From: Salinibaculum litoreum
Lineage (GTDB): Archaea > Halobacteriota > Halobacteria > Halobacteriales > Haloarculaceae
Assembly: GCA_009789175.1 (NCBI GenBank)
Contig: CP046866.1
Location: 2,170,001 to 2,234,000 of the forward strand
Length of the DNA stretch: 64,000 nucleotides
Direction: 5' to 3'
In this document: in pieces, positions 43,587 to 52,625 of the stretch
Layout: each line of letters starts with the position of its first letter
Numbering within the stretch: position 1 is the stretch's first letter
Translations under genes and position numbers: made by a program
The notes under the pieces: generated by a model
The model's database searches: none
What the model saw: the letters and a program-made list of their open reading frames with translations, nothing else
What the model was told of the DNA's origin: nothing

Positions 43587-44378
43587 ATGAAAATCCTAGT
43601 CACGGTCTCGGAGTCCGTCGACGTCGACGACGATTTCGAGGTATCGGAGATGGCCATCGACGAGCGCTACCTGACCTACGACCTGAACGAGTGGGACGAC
43701 TACGCCATCGAGGAGGCCGTCCAGATCGGCGAGGAAATCGACGACGTGGAGGTGGTGACAGTCACCATCGGACCCGAACGGACCGAAGAGGTCATCAGGC
43801 AAGCACTCGCCAAGGGAGCCGACCGTGCCGTTCGTGTGTGGGACGATGCACTCGAAGAGGCGTCGGTGCTCGACCCGGCAACCAAGGCCCGTCTCGTGGC
43901 TGCCGTCGCGCGCGAGGAGGAGCCGGACCTCGTCCTGACGGGCGTCCAGTCCGGCGATTACTCCTTCGGTGCGACGGGTGTCGCACTGGCCGCGGAGATG
44001 GACTACGAGTGGGCGGCTGTCGTCAACAACCTCGACCTCGATGCTGAGGCCGGGGTCGCGAGCGTCCATCGGGAACTCGAAGGCGGCGTCGAGGAACTCT
44101 CCGACGTGGAGCTGCCGGCAGTGTTGACGATCCAGACCGGTATCAACGACCCCCGGTACGCCAGTCTCCGGGGGATTCGACAGGCCCAGAGCAAACCACT
44201 CGACGTGAAGACGCTCGGGGACGTGGGCGTCGACGCCGATGACCTGCGCCTGTCGCTGTCGCTGTCCTCGCTGTACGAACCGGAGACCGAAGGCGAGGCC
44301 ACGCTGCTCGAAGGCGGCCCCGACGAGACGGCGGGAGAACTTGCCGAGTTGCTCCGCGAACGGGGGGTTGATGCATGA
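43587..44378 (+). CDS. etfB: electron transfer flavoprotein subunit beta
   Basis: 263 residues. MKILVTVSESVDVDDDFEVS start, AIEEAVQIGEEIDDVEVVTVT, VRVWDDALEEASVLDPATKA, PDLVLTGVQSGDYSFGATGVALA and LPAVLTIQTGINDPRYASLR are ETF-beta motifs. Carries electrons from acyl-CoA and other dehydrogenases to the quinone pool as a heterodimer with EtfA. Overlaps etfA by 4 nt (ATGA). Confidence 0.95.
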   Translation: MKILVTVSESVDVDDDFEVSEMAIDERYLTYDLNEWDDYAIEEAVQIGEEIDDVEVVTVTIGPERTEEVIRQALAKGADRAVRVWDDALEEASVLDPATKARLVAAVAREEEPDLVLTGVQSGDYSFGATGVALAAEMDYEWAAVVNNLDLDAEAGVASVHRELEGGVEELSDVELPAVLTIQTGINDPRYASLRGIRQAQSKPLDVKTLGDVGVDADDLRLSLSLSSLYEPETEGEATLLEGGPDETAGELAELLRERGVDA

Positions 44379-45328
44379 CGGTGCTGGCTGTCGCCGAACA
44401 CCGGCGTGGTGAACTGCGCGAGGAGAGCCTCGAACTGCTGACCGTCGGTCGCCAACTGGCCGACGCGCTCGACAGCGAGCTACACGCAGCCGTCGTCAGC
44501 GGCGATGTCGACCAGTACGCCGAGGACCTGAACCGCGAGGGCGTCGACGCGATTCACACCGTCGACCACGGCGAGGAGTTCAACCACGACGTGTACACAC
44601 AAACAATCGAGCAACTCGTCGGGGCCGCCGACGCGACCATGGTGTTGACACCGAACTCCGTCAACGGACTCGACTGGGCACCGGCGCTGGCACAGCGGTT
44701 GGACTGGCCACTGGTAACCGACGCCGTCGATATGGATGTCAGCGACGGGCTGACGGTCACGCGGGAACTCTACGGCGGCAAGGTCGAGGGTGCGGTCGAA
44801 GTCGACAGCGACCACGCCGTCCTCACGGTTCGTGGGGGCGAGTGGCCGGCCGCAGGCGGGACCGGTTCAGCCACAGTCGAACCCTTCGAGCCGGATATCG
44901 ACGAGGCTGCCATCGGGTCGACGGTGACCGGCTTCCAGGAAGTCGGTGCCGGCGATGTCGACATCACCGAGTCGGACGTGCTCGTCGCGGTCGGTCGGGG
45001 TATCGAGGAGGAGGAGAACCTCGACATCATCGAGGAACTTGCGGATGCGATGGGTGCGACCGTCGCGGCCTCACGGCCAATCGTCGATAACGGCTGGCTC
45101 CCCAAGGACCGACAGGTCGGCCAGTCCGGCAAGAACGTCTCGCCGGATGTCTACCTCGCTATCGGCATCTCCGGCGCCGTCCAGCACGTCGCCGGGATGA
45201 ACGGCTCCGAGACAATCATCGCCGTCAACGACGACCCTTCAGCACCCATCTTCGATGTCGCCGACTACGGTATCGTCGACGACCTCTTCGAGGTCGTTCC
45301 CGAACTCACCGAGCAATTCAGCGGATAA
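44375..45328 (+). CDS. etfA: electron transfer flavoprotein subunit alpha
   Basis: 317 residues. The FAD-binding C-terminal half has [60 protein letters not shown], and the adenine/phosphate loop [20 protein letters not shown]. Its product pairs with EtfB. No ETF:quinone oxidoreductase gene is in the window. The end of the gene is followed by 317 nt of non-coding sequence containing the repeat at 45514-45649. Confidence 0.95.
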   Translation: MTVLAVAEHRRGELREESLELLTVGRQLADALDSELHAAVVSGDVDQYAEDLNREGVDAIHTVDHGEEFNHDVYTQTIEQLVGAADATMVLTPNSVNGLDWAPALAQRLDWPLVTDAVDMDVSDGLTVTRELYGGKVEGAVEVDSDHAVLTVRGGEWPAAGGTGSATVEPFEPDIDEAAIGSTVTGFQEVGAGDVDITESDVLVAVGRGIEEEENLDIIEELADAMGATVAASRPIVDNGWLPKDRQVGQSGKNVSPDVYLAIGISGAVQHVAGMNGSETIIAVNDDPSAPIFDVADYGIVDDLFEVVPELTEQFSG

Positions 45329-45513
45329 CGGACAGCGGATACGTACTCGGGCGCGCGCTGTCAGGCGTCCCGTCGCCTGACGGCAAATCGTGCGAGGACG
45401 AGCGAAGCGAGTGACGGCACGGCGGAGTTTGCTCTGCCGATGGATGTGTGAGTGAGCGACGCGAACGAATCGGCTGGGGAGGCATGTGGCCGTGGCCGAG
45501 GTCAAGAGAGACC
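45329..45513. other. non-coding sequence between etfA and the structured repeat
   Basis: 185 nt rich in haloarchaeal short motifs (GAGCGAAGCGAGTGACGGC, GTGAGTGAGCGACGCGAACG). It looks like diverged intergenic sequence and carries no convincing gene. A minus-strand frame reading through it from 45239 is a shadow. Confidence 0.5.
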
Positions 45514-45649
45514 AGCATCCGCGCGCCGGAGGCGCGCGGTTCACTTCACGCGAACGAGCGACGCGAGTGAGCGTGAAGGTCGTTTTTGTACTAAATTTTT
45601 GCGAGGAGAGGTCGCGGCTCGGCCGCGACCCGACGAAGTAAAAATTTAG
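45514..45649. repeat. structured repeat element, copy 1
   Basis: 136 nt, paired with 60335-60481. Four conserved blocks in the same order: AGCATCCG; GTTCACTTCACGCGA; GCGTGAAG ... GTTTTTGTACTAAATTTTT (then GCGA); AAAATTTAG. Between them lie three hairpins with differing loops: GCGCGCC/GGCGCGC (45521-45537), TTCACGC/GCGTGAA, and GGTCGCGG/CCGCGACC inside the outer arms CTAAATTTTT/AAAAATTTAG. T-tracts are read on both strands, so it can end etfA and pitA transcripts. The terminal TTTAG, read on the minus strand, contains the TAA stop of pitA. Confidence 0.8.
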
Positions 45650-47706
45650 GCGAGGAAAACGTGTCGCGGCCGGTCGGCCAGGACATCTCGACCCCAGTCG
45701 ACGGTGTCGGTAAAGGCGTCCGACCGGAAGAAGGCCATCGCGTCGTCTTTCGAGTCCCACTGGCTGGCGATGAACATGTCGTTTGCGTCCGCGACGTTTG
45801 CCAGCAGCGAGGTGTCGCGGTGGCCGTCCATGTCCGCGAGCAATCCGCCGACGGTGCCGAACTTCTCGACGAAGTCCTCGCGGTGTTCGGGCTTGACCGT
45901 ATAGAACATCCCCATCGTGCCAAAGCCGTCGCCCTCGTCTGCCCACCCGACGACGCCGGGGAGGTCGGTGAGGAAGTCGGCGGCCTTGTCTGCACCGCTC
46001 TCGGTGGCCCAGAGACTCACGACGGCGAGCGTGTCGCCGTCCGTGTCCGCGTAGACATCGGTCCCCTCGTGGGTGTCGTAGCGGTCGAAGCCATCGGCGA
46101 GGTCGTCGACTTCCTCGATAAGGTCCTCGCGGTCAGCCTGTGAGTACAGCACCAGCGCATAGACATCCTCACCGTGGGGTTTACCGGCATAGACATCCAG
46201 TTCTGCGAGTTCCTCGCGGATGCCCTCGGCGTCGGCCTCGGGGTCCGTCTCACTCGCGGCTTCGGCGCTCGTCTCTCCCGCATCGCTTCCACCGTCCTCG
46301 TCCTCGACATCACCCCGGACAGTCTCGGTGACCTCGGGCAGGTCCGTCAGGAAGCCGTGGGCGGTGTCGGCGGCACCCTCGTTGTCCCAGATGCTTGCGA
46401 TGACCGAGCGGCCTTGGTGGGCGCGGACGACCGTCGTAGCGTGGGAGTCGTAGTGCTCGAAATTCGAGCGGAGTCCATCGACCTCCTCGGCGAGTTCACT
46501 GGCGTCGGCATCCGAGTACAGCACCAGCGCGTGGTCCCCGCCGGCGTAGTTCTCGCCGGCGTGAAGGCCGAGTGTCCCCAGCAGACTGGCCATCTGCTCG
46601 GGAGCGCGTTCCTCGACGGGGTGGTCCCCGGAGACGGAGGTGTCGGGACGCCCGCTCCCGCCGTTGTCCGGGTGCTCGTCCTCGTCGTGGGACTCGGCGT
46701 GACCCTCGTCGCCGTGGGCGTGAGTGGTCTCACCGTGGTCACCCTCGTCGTGGGCGTGCTCACCTGCATCACCGTGGGCGTGTTCACCCTCGCCGTGAGC
46801 ATGCCCGCTTGGGTCGGTGCCGTGGGCGGCGTCCTCACCGTGAGCGTGGCCGTGGCTGTCGGCCTCTGCAGGATGGACCGGGCCGGCATCGGCGACGCCC
46901 CCCTCGGTGTCGTCCGTAGGGACGCGCTGACCCGAGAGGAGGGCCGGCAGGTCCGCGGGCGGGAAGCGACGGCCGACGTAAAAGGAGCCAAAGTCGGCGT
47001 ACTGGGAGGTCGAGGGGTCAAAGCGCATCTCGTAGAGCAGGTCTTTCACGTGCGTGAGGTCATCGCCCCACAGCGTGACGCCCCACTCCCAGTCGTCGAT
47101 ACCGATGGCACCGGTAATCATCTGGGTGACCTTCCCGGCATAATCTCGGCCGATGTCGCCGTGGGCGTCCATGTGTTCGGCCCGTTCCTCGAAGGGGAGG
47201 TCATACCAGTTCTGGTCGGGCTGGCGGCGCTTGTCCATCGGGTAGAAACAGACGTGGGTGGCGTCGGGAATCGTCGGCTTCAGCCGCGTCTGGATGTAGT
47301 TGTACAGCCCGGAATCTTCGTCCAAGTCACCGGTGAAGTAGTCTCGGGAGCGCTCGGAGTAGCCCGACGCTTCGGTGACGGAGACAAACGAGGTCGTCCG
47401 CTCGGTGAACTCGGCGAAGGCAGTCTGCTCGAACTGGCGTTCGAGCGCGCCGGTATCGGCCGTCGACGGACGCAGGTGAAGTATCAGGAGGTCGGCCTTG
47501 TGGCCAAGAATCGAGTAGATGGCCGTCGCACCCTCCTCGGCGTCCTCGACGGCGACCGTCGAATCGAGGAAGGCAACGACTTCTGACAGCGCACGCTGGC
47601 GCTCCCGTTCGGGAGCCGAACGCCACGCATCCCAGTCGATGCGGCGGAAGTCATGCAGCGCATACCAGCCCTCGTCCGTCGGCGGGGGATCGCGTCGGTG
47701 TGGCAT
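45646..47706 (-). CDS. pitA: PitA-type chlorite-dismutase-like / ABM fusion with His-rich linker
   Basis: 686 residues. Domains: chlorite dismutase-like/HemQ fold about 10-262 (WYALHDFRRIDWDAWRSAPE, FAEFTERTTSFVSVTEASGYS, WEWGVTLWGDDLTHVKDLLY, FGSFYVGRRF); a linker 276-348 with about 17 histidines in HGHAHGE-type repeats; two similar domains about 371-459 and 496-585 (HALVLYSDADASELAEEVDG / YALVLYSQADREDLIEEVDD); and an ABM monooxygenase-like domain about 592-686 (FGTMGMFYTVKPEHREDFVE ... FIASQWDSKDDAMAFFRS). Cld-linker-ABM fusions are the haloarchaeal PitA proteins. Heme- or metal-related function is likely; the exact reaction is unproven. Its stop codon lies inside the repeat at 45514-45649. 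Confidence 0.85.
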   Translation of the reverse strand: MPHRRDPPPTDEGWYALHDFRRIDWDAWRSAPERERQRALSEVVAFLDSTVAVEDAEEGATAIYSILGHKADLLILHLRPSTADTGALERQFEQTAFAEFTERTTSFVSVTEASGYSERSRDYFTGDLDEDSGLYNYIQTRLKPTIPDATHVCFYPMDKRRQPDQNWYDLPFEERAEHMDAHGDIGRDYAGKVTQMITGAIGIDDWEWGVTLWGDDLTHVKDLLYEMRFDPSTSQYADFGSFYVGRRFPPADLPALLSGQRVPTDDTEGGVADAGPVHPAEADSHGHAHGEDAAHGTDPSGHAHGEGEHAHGDAGEHAHDEGDHGETTHAHGDEGHAESHDEDEHPDNGGSGRPDTSVSGDHPVEERAPEQMASLLGTLGLHAGENYAGGDHALVLYSDADASELAEEVDGLRSNFEHYDSHATTVVRAHQGRSVIASIWDNEGAADTAHGFLTDLPEVTETVRGDVEDEDGGSDAGETSAEAASETDPEADAEGIREELAELDVYAGKPHGEDVYALVLYSQADREDLIEEVDDLADGFDRYDTHEGTDVYADTDGDTLAVVSLWATESGADKAADFLTDLPGVVGWADEGDGFGTMGMFYTVKPEHREDFVEKFGTVGGLLADMDGHRDTSLLANVADANDMFIASQWDSKDDAMAFFRSDAFTDTVDWGRDVLADRPRHVFLA

Positions 47707-47710
47707 ACGC

Positions 47711-47724
47711 GGGCGTTAGCGCCC
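47711..47724. promoter_or_regulatory. inverted repeat just upstream of pitA
   Basis: GGGCG-TTAG-CGCCC, 4 nt beyond the pitA start. It would be at the very 5' end of the pitA mRNA or cover its initiation site, given a TATA-like CTTTCCTTAGG on the minus strand near 47738. It could be an operator or start-site hairpin. Confidence 0.3.
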
Positions 47725-47745
47725 AGTCCTAAGGAAAGTTGTCTT

Positions 47746-49518
47746 TCAGGCGAGCAACGCTGGCCCCAGCAGTGTCGCCGCCAGTGCAATCAGCATCGTC
47801 GCCGTGATGGCGAGGGTAATCGTCGTCGCGAGCCGTTGTCGCCCGTCGATGGGGAGCCGCGAGACGACGGACTCAGTGCTCGTCCGGAGAATGTGACCGC
47901 CATCCAGCGGGAACGCGGGAACGCAGTTGAAGATAGCGAGGTTGAAATTGACCCAGGCCGTCCAGAAGAGGACGTTCGCAAGCGGGAGCACGATGCCCTC
48001 GCCGAAGACCCCGAGCGGGCCGGCGATGGTGTAGAAATTCGCCGTCGCCTCGGTAAAGCCCGCGAAGTTGTACGTCGCTTCCGGGGAAAACGCCGCGATG
48101 AAGGGCAAAAGGAGGAGCAGACCGATGCTCTGGAAGACGCCACCGATACCCGAATCACCGCCGCCGAGAATCTGGAGGAAGCCCTCCGCCGGGTAGGTGT
48201 CGACGCCGAAGTCGTCGACGACCAGCCCCGAGTACCCTGGCTGGGTGAAGACGCCGAGATACGCCTCGTCGTTGCGCTCGCCGAGCGTGACGTTGTATGG
48301 CTGTTTCTCGCCGTCGGCGTAGGCCGTAACCGTCACCTCGTCACCTGGACTGTAGCCGTCGAGGACCGTGGTCAGCGCCGAGTGGTTGACGACGCGCTGG
48401 CCACCGATATCGGTGATGACAAAGGAGGTGTTTTCGGGGGCACCGGCGTCCGCGATAGCGCTTCCCTCCCCGATGCGGTCGACGTATGCACCGACCGGCG
48501 TCGTCTGCGTCCCGCTATCGGTCTCGATGCGTGCGACCGCACGGTCCGTCAGGGCGTTCCTGAAATCAGCCTCCGTAGTGACGGCCGTCCCGTTGACGGC
48601 CTCGACACGCGGGGGCGTGTCGCCGTCGAAGGAGACGTTGTCATACTGCGCCTCGACCACGCGGGTAACGATGGGATAGCGGTCTATCGTCCGGGTCTGT
48701 TCACCGTTGACGGTGACCGAGACGGTATCACCCGCCGCGTTGAGTGCGCTGTCGAGTTCCGACCCGTTGTCGACGGCCGTCCCGTTGACGGCGGTGATGC
48801 GGTCACCGTGTTCGATGCCGGCGTCGGCCGCTGCCGAACCGTCGAACGTCGACCCGACGGCAGCGCCGGGTGCCGTTCCGATAGCACCGACGACCGGCCC
48901 GAAAAGCAGGATGAGCGCGATAGCCGTCAGCGCGAAGTTGTTTGTGACACCGGCGGCGAACATCCGGGTCTGTGCGCCCCGGTCGGCATCGGCACGGTTG
49001 TCCTCGTCGGGTTCGACGAAGGCCCCGATAGGTATGAATGAGAAAAAGACCAGCCCCATCGACTCGATATCGATGTTCTCGACCCGACAGAGGAGTCCGT
49101 GTCCTCCCTCGTGGACGATAAGCCCGAGGACGAGGCCCGTGACAATTTCCGGAGCGGCATGGAGCGGCAAGAACTCGTTGACGCCGGGGATGACCAGCGC
49201 GTTCTGAGGGTTTCGAATCGGAGACTGGGCTGCCTGTTCCGGGCGAAGGCCAATCGCGATAGCCGACGCGAAGATGACGGCACCGAAGCCGACCATCGTC
49301 ACCAGTGAAATACCGATGCCGACGTTCGACCACGCCCGCCAGAAGCGCCGTGGCGCGGCTAGCCTGGAGAGTAACTGCCGGCCGTATTTCGTGTGGACAG
49401 TGACCAGCGGGCCGGAGACGTGCAACGAGTCGGGGAGGACGCCACGTGCCCGCAGCGCCATCAACGCGACCGTATAGAGGACGACGCCAGCGAGAACCAG
49501 CACCCACGTATCTGCCAT
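47746..49518 (-). CDS. site-2 protease with PDZ-like region (M50)
   Basis: 590 residues. Intramembrane zinc metalloprotease: active-site HEGGHGLL (H-E-x-x-H) in helix LVLGLIVHEGGHGLL, and the second zinc ligand in FNCVPAFPLDGGHIL. Several transmembrane segments. The region between (about 215-440) carries PDZ-like repeats (AADAGIEHGDRITAVNGTAV; VARIETDSGTQTTP; SFVITDIGGQRVVNHSALTT). Such enzymes cut membrane-anchored regulators. The start is 49518 (MADTWVLVLAGVV), with an alternative 16 codons upstream. It lies 104 nt downstream of lysS on the same strand and 39 nt before pitA. Confidence 0.9.
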   Translation of the reverse strand: MADTWVLVLAGVVLYTVALMALRARGVLPDSLHVSGPLVTVHTKYGRQLLSRLAAPRRFWRAWSNVGIGISLVTMVGFGAVIFASAIAIGLRPEQAAQSPIRNPQNALVIPGVNEFLPLHAAPEIVTGLVLGLIVHEGGHGLLCRVENIDIESMGLVFFSFIPIGAFVEPDEDNRADADRGAQTRMFAAGVTNNFALTAIALILLFGPVVGAIGTAPGAAVGSTFDGSAAADAGIEHGDRITAVNGTAVDNGSELDSALNAAGDTVSVTVNGEQTRTIDRYPIVTRVVEAQYDNVSFDGDTPPRVEAVNGTAVTTEADFRNALTDRAVARIETDSGTQTTPVGAYVDRIGEGSAIADAGAPENTSFVITDIGGQRVVNHSALTTVLDGYSPGDEVTVTAYADGEKQPYNVTLGERNDEAYLGVFTQPGYSGLVVDDFGVDTYPAEGFLQILGGGDSGIGGVFQSIGLLLLLPFIAAFSPEATYNFAGFTEATANFYTIAGPLGVFGEGIVLPLANVLFWTAWVNFNLAIFNCVPAFPLDGGHILRTSTESVVSRLPIDGRQRLATTITLAITATMLIALAATLLGPALLA

Positions 49519-49622
49519 TACCTGAAGATAGGGACAGCCGCCAAAGAGCGTTTGGTTCCCCGACACGTCGCCACCTGCCGCTGTCTGGAGTCCGCGGATG
49601 ACGAACGCGACGCCGGCGGGAG

Positions 49623-51263
49623 TTACTGTTCGCGGCGCAGGCGGGCGACGACGAAGTCACGGTCCAGTTTGGCGAGGAACGGCCCAAGCTGTGGCCCCTC
49701 GTCGTCGTCGAAAAACAGACGATAGCCCGCCGCGAAGAAATCGCCAATCTCGATGTCGTGCCGTTTGGCCGTCTCGTAAATCTCGCCCTGGATTTCCTCG
49801 CCGTCGTGACCGGCGTCGACGAAGGATGCGAGTTCGTCCAGCGCCGCCTCGGTGGCGGCGTCGAAATCGGCGTCGGGTATCTCGGTGCGTTTGAGCTCGT
49901 AATCGAATTCGTTGCCGGTGCGCCGTGCCCACTCGCGGGCACGCTCGACGCGGGCGAGTGCCTCCTCGATTGCCCACTCGGGAGCATCCTCGGGGATATG
50001 GCCTTCCTTGCGGGCGATTTGCTCGCGCAGGTCGGGGTCTTCGGTCATCCCCAGCACCGCGGCGAAGGTGTAGGGGATGCGTATCCGCTCCTCCCGGGGT
50101 TCGTCGACGACCATCGGATAGGCGCGCTCGGCGCGTTCGACTTCCTCCTCGGTCGCGTCGACTTCGCCGAAGTAGACCCGCTCGAAGCGGTCGAACTCGT
50201 CGACGAGCTGGTCGAGGTTCTCGATGGAGAAATCCCGCTGCTTGAGCGGCTCCTTCGCGAAGAAGTACCGGAACACCTCGGGTTCGAGCAGGTCGAGCAC
50301 CTCGTCGACGGTGACGATGTTGCCCGCCGACGAGGAGAGTGCGTCACCCTCCAGTGTAAACCACTCGTAGACCATCCCGACCGGCGGCTCGATGCCCAGC
50401 ACGTTCTCGGCGATGTCCTCGCCGCTGGGCCAGGAGCCCTCGGCGTGGTCCTTCCCGAAGGGTTCGACATCGACGCCGAGAATCTGCCACTGGGCGGGCC
50501 ACTCGAAGCGCCAGGGGAGTTTCCCCTCGCGGAACGTCGCCGTTCCCTCGTGGCCACACCCCTCGATGGTGTCGTCGCCAGCTTCCCTGTCCGTACAGAC
50601 ATACGAGACGGTCCCTGCGTCGAGGTCCACGTCGGTGACACCCTCCGTGAGGATGCCACACTCGGAACACTGCGGGACGAAGGGGACGTATTCGTCGTCG
50701 ACCTTGTCCTGATAGGCCGAGAGGACCTCGCGGGCCTCGTCGGCGTGTTCGAGGACGTGTGCAACCACGCTATCGAAATCACCTGCTTCGTAGCGCTCGG
50801 TGTTCGAGACGAAATCAACGGGGACACCGACGGCCTCGGCGTGGCGCTCGAGCAACGTGGTGAAGTGCTCGCCGTAGGAGTCACAGCAGCCAAACGGGTC
50901 CGGAATCGAGGTGTAGGGTTTGCCGAGGTTGCGCCCGAGCGCGCCCGCGTCCACCTCGCCGAGACCGACAACGTTGCCCTCCAGGTCCGCGAGCGTCCGG
51001 GGAATCTTCCGGAGTGCGTCCCGGTCGTCGGCCGTAAAGACCTGCGTGACCTCGTGGCCGCGTTCGCGCAGCGCCTCGGCGACGAAGTATCCGCGCAGAA
51101 TCTCGTTGAAGTGACCGATGTGAGGCACCCCGGAGGGTGAAACGCCACCCTTGACCACGATAGGGTCCTCTGGGTCGCGGGCCTCGATAGTATCCGCGAC
51201 GGCGTCCGCCCAGAACGCCCGGTCGCTGCTACTGGCCACGTCGTAGGGGTCTTCGCCGCTCAT
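49623..51263 (-). CDS. lysS: lysyl-tRNA synthetase, class I
   Basis: 546 residues of the archaeal class I form, unrelated to the class II LysRS of most bacteria. HIGH motif in GGVSPSGVPHIGHFNEILRG; KMSKS-type loop ALSSSAGNIVTVDEV. Zinc-binding Cys are at CSECGILTEGV and CTDREAG ... CGHEG. Anticodon-binding helix cage follows. Begins with the ATGA overlap after pyrH (4 nt), so the two are co-translated. Confidence 0.95.
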   Translation of the reverse strand: MSGEDPYDVASSSDRAFWADAVADTIEARDPEDPIVVKGGVSPSGVPHIGHFNEILRGYFVAEALRERGHEVTQVFTADDRDALRKIPRTLADLEGNVVGLGEVDAGALGRNLGKPYTSIPDPFGCCDSYGEHFTTLLERHAEAVGVPVDFVSNTERYEAGDFDSVVAHVLEHADEAREVLSAYQDKVDDEYVPFVPQCSECGILTEGVTDVDLDAGTVSYVCTDREAGDDTIEGCGHEGTATFREGKLPWRFEWPAQWQILGVDVEPFGKDHAEGSWPSGEDIAENVLGIEPPVGMVYEWFTLEGDALSSSAGNIVTVDEVLDLLEPEVFRYFFAKEPLKQRDFSIENLDQLVDEFDRFERVYFGEVDATEEEVERAERAYPMVVDEPREERIRIPYTFAAVLGMTEDPDLREQIARKEGHIPEDAPEWAIEEALARVERAREWARRTGNEFDYELKRTEIPDADFDAATEAALDELASFVDAGHDGEEIQGEIYETAKRHDIEIGDFFAAGYRLFFDDDEGPQLGPFLAKLDRDFVVARLRREQ

Positions 51264-51946
51264 GATTCGTCGGGGAGAATCGTGGTTCCATCGTGGTCAC
51301 CGTCGATAGCCGCCCGGAGGTTCGCGGGGTCGGTACCGTCGACGACAGCGGCTGTCATCCCGGAGCGCTGGAGGAGTTTCGCTGCCAGCAAGTCGACGGG
51401 TGCGTTGCTTCCGGCATCGACTTCGAGGTCCCCGACCAGCGAGACCAGTTCGGCAGCGGTCAGTTCCTCGTACCGCGTCGCGTCGGGGTCCTCGTTGGGG
51501 TCGGCGTCGTAGACACCGGGGACGCTCGTGGCGTAGACGAGCAGGTCGGCGTCGACGTACTCGGCGAGCGCAGTCCCGACCGCGTCCGTCGTGTGGCCGG
51601 CTTCGGTGCCACCCATGACCGGGAGGTCGCCCCGTTGAAGGGCTGCACGGGCGGTTTCGTGGTCTTCCGGCGGGACCGGTGTCGCACTGTCTTCCAGCGC
51701 GGCAATGAGCAGCCGGGCGTTCAGACGGGTCACCGCGATACCAAGCTGGTCCAGTTCTATCTCGTTGGCACCGAGGTCGCGACCGGCTTCGATGTACTCG
51801 CGCGCGGTCGGCCCGCCACCGACAACCACGCCGAGGTCGTGCCCTGCCGCTTCGAGGTCCTCGAGTACCGCCGCGTAGGCTGCAACCCGGTCGGAGCCGA
51901 CCGAGGGGACGAGAACGCTCCCACCGATAGAAACGACGACTTTCAT
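51260..51946 (-). CDS. pyrH: uridylate kinase, archaeal type
   Basis: Phosphorylates UMP to UDP; 228 residues of the amino-acid-kinase fold. MKVVVSIGGSVLV (phosphate loop), VVVGGGPTAREYIEAGRDLG, TDAVGTALAEYVDADLLVYAT, and VDAGSNAPVDLLAAKLLQRSG are typical of archaeal PyrH, which lacks bacterial allosteric features. Upstream TATA-like CTTAAG on the minus strand at about 51975 predicts a leaderless mRNA. First gene of the pyrH-lysS unit. Confidence 0.94.
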   Translation of the reverse strand: MKVVVSIGGSVLVPSVGSDRVAAYAAVLEDLEAAGHDLGVVVGGGPTAREYIEAGRDLGANEIELDQLGIAVTRLNARLLIAALEDSATPVPPEDHETARAALQRGDLPVMGGTEAGHTTDAVGTALAEYVDADLLVYATSVPGVYDADPNEDPDATRYEELTAAELVSLVGDLEVDAGSNAPVDLLAAKLLQRSGMTAAVVDGTDPANLRAAIDGDHDGTTILPDES

Positions 51947-52258
51947 TGGGTCGGGCTAACCGCGATGCCATCTTAAGGGTTGCCAACCGATGCCCTGCAG
52001 TCCACTCTGTGAATCATGCGGCAACATAGTCCTTCTTTTGCAGCCGAGACGTGTTACTGTCCACTTCAGTTCCGGCTGTAAATAACCCCATTCCGATCAC
52101 ACTGATACAGATTTAGAGAGAGTCATAAAACGTCTAAGAGTGTCTTACCCATTTATAAAAAGTCTGCATCGCTTGGAATGGGGTAAAACTTCCCGAATGA
52201 GCACAAAGGTTCCTTCCTTTATATGCTGTTACGTGCAGTAAGCATAGCTGAAGCAGAT
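51947..52258. other. AT-rich intergenic region with long inverted repeat
   Basis: 312 nt, markedly AT-richer than the surroundings. It holds the pyrH promoter (near 51975), then ACCCCATTCC (52085-52094) and its inverse GGAATGGGGT (52175-52184) enclosing 80 nt with several A/T tracts (CATAAAACGTC, TTTATAAAAAGTC). A TATA box TTTATAT (52218-52224) comes about 35 nt before the next gene. I see no gene of useful length. Confidence 0.5.
52218..52224 (+). promoter_or_regulatory. TATA box of the small protein gene
   Basis: TTTATAT puts transcription start near 52248, about 11 nt before the ATG at 52259. This supports that start over the in-frame ATG at 52223, which lies inside the TATA box. Confidence 0.55.
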
Positions 52259-52504
52259 ATGAGCGCAACCACACAGCCCTCCTCCGACGGCCGTTCGAAA
52301 GAAGAGCGTCTCAAGAGCTATCTGGCACAGAAGGCGTCGGACGGTGAGATGTACTTCAAAAGCAAGTTCATCGCGGACGAAGTCGGCCTCTCGCCGAAGG
52401 AAATCGGGGCTCTGATGATCAAGCTCAAGGATTCGGCCACGGACCTCGAAATCGAGAAGTGGTCGTACACGAGCGCGACCACCTGGCGCGTCGAGTCCGC
52501 GTAG
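52259..52504 (+). CDS. small conserved helix-turn-helix-like protein (DUF7123-like)
   Basis: 81 residues: SKEERLKSYLAQKASDGEMY, FKSKFIADEVGLSPKEIGALMIKLKD, then a beta end (LEIEKWSYTSATTWRVESA). The middle has the shape of a winged-helix DNA-binding domain. It is a haloarchaeal family of unknown function, probably an abundant small regulator. It has a strong TATA box and stands alone. Confidence 0.75.
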   Translation: MSATTQPSSDGRSKEERLKSYLAQKASDGEMYFKSKFIADEVGLSPKEIGALMIKLKDSATDLEIEKWSYTSATTWRVESA

Positions 52505-52625
52505 ACACGGACGCGTAGACACCCACTACTCCTGACCCATTCCCCCTCGCAGGCACCGACTGCCCAGCGACGGCGTCGTACAAGACTACCAAGGGTTAAG
52601 CCGACGGACCCCCTACGTGGCGGCG

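Noticed and set aside
45239-45946. Minus-strand frame spanning the etfA end and the repeat
   Set aside because: It is a shadow frame through repeat copy 1 and the PitA C-terminus; no start context.
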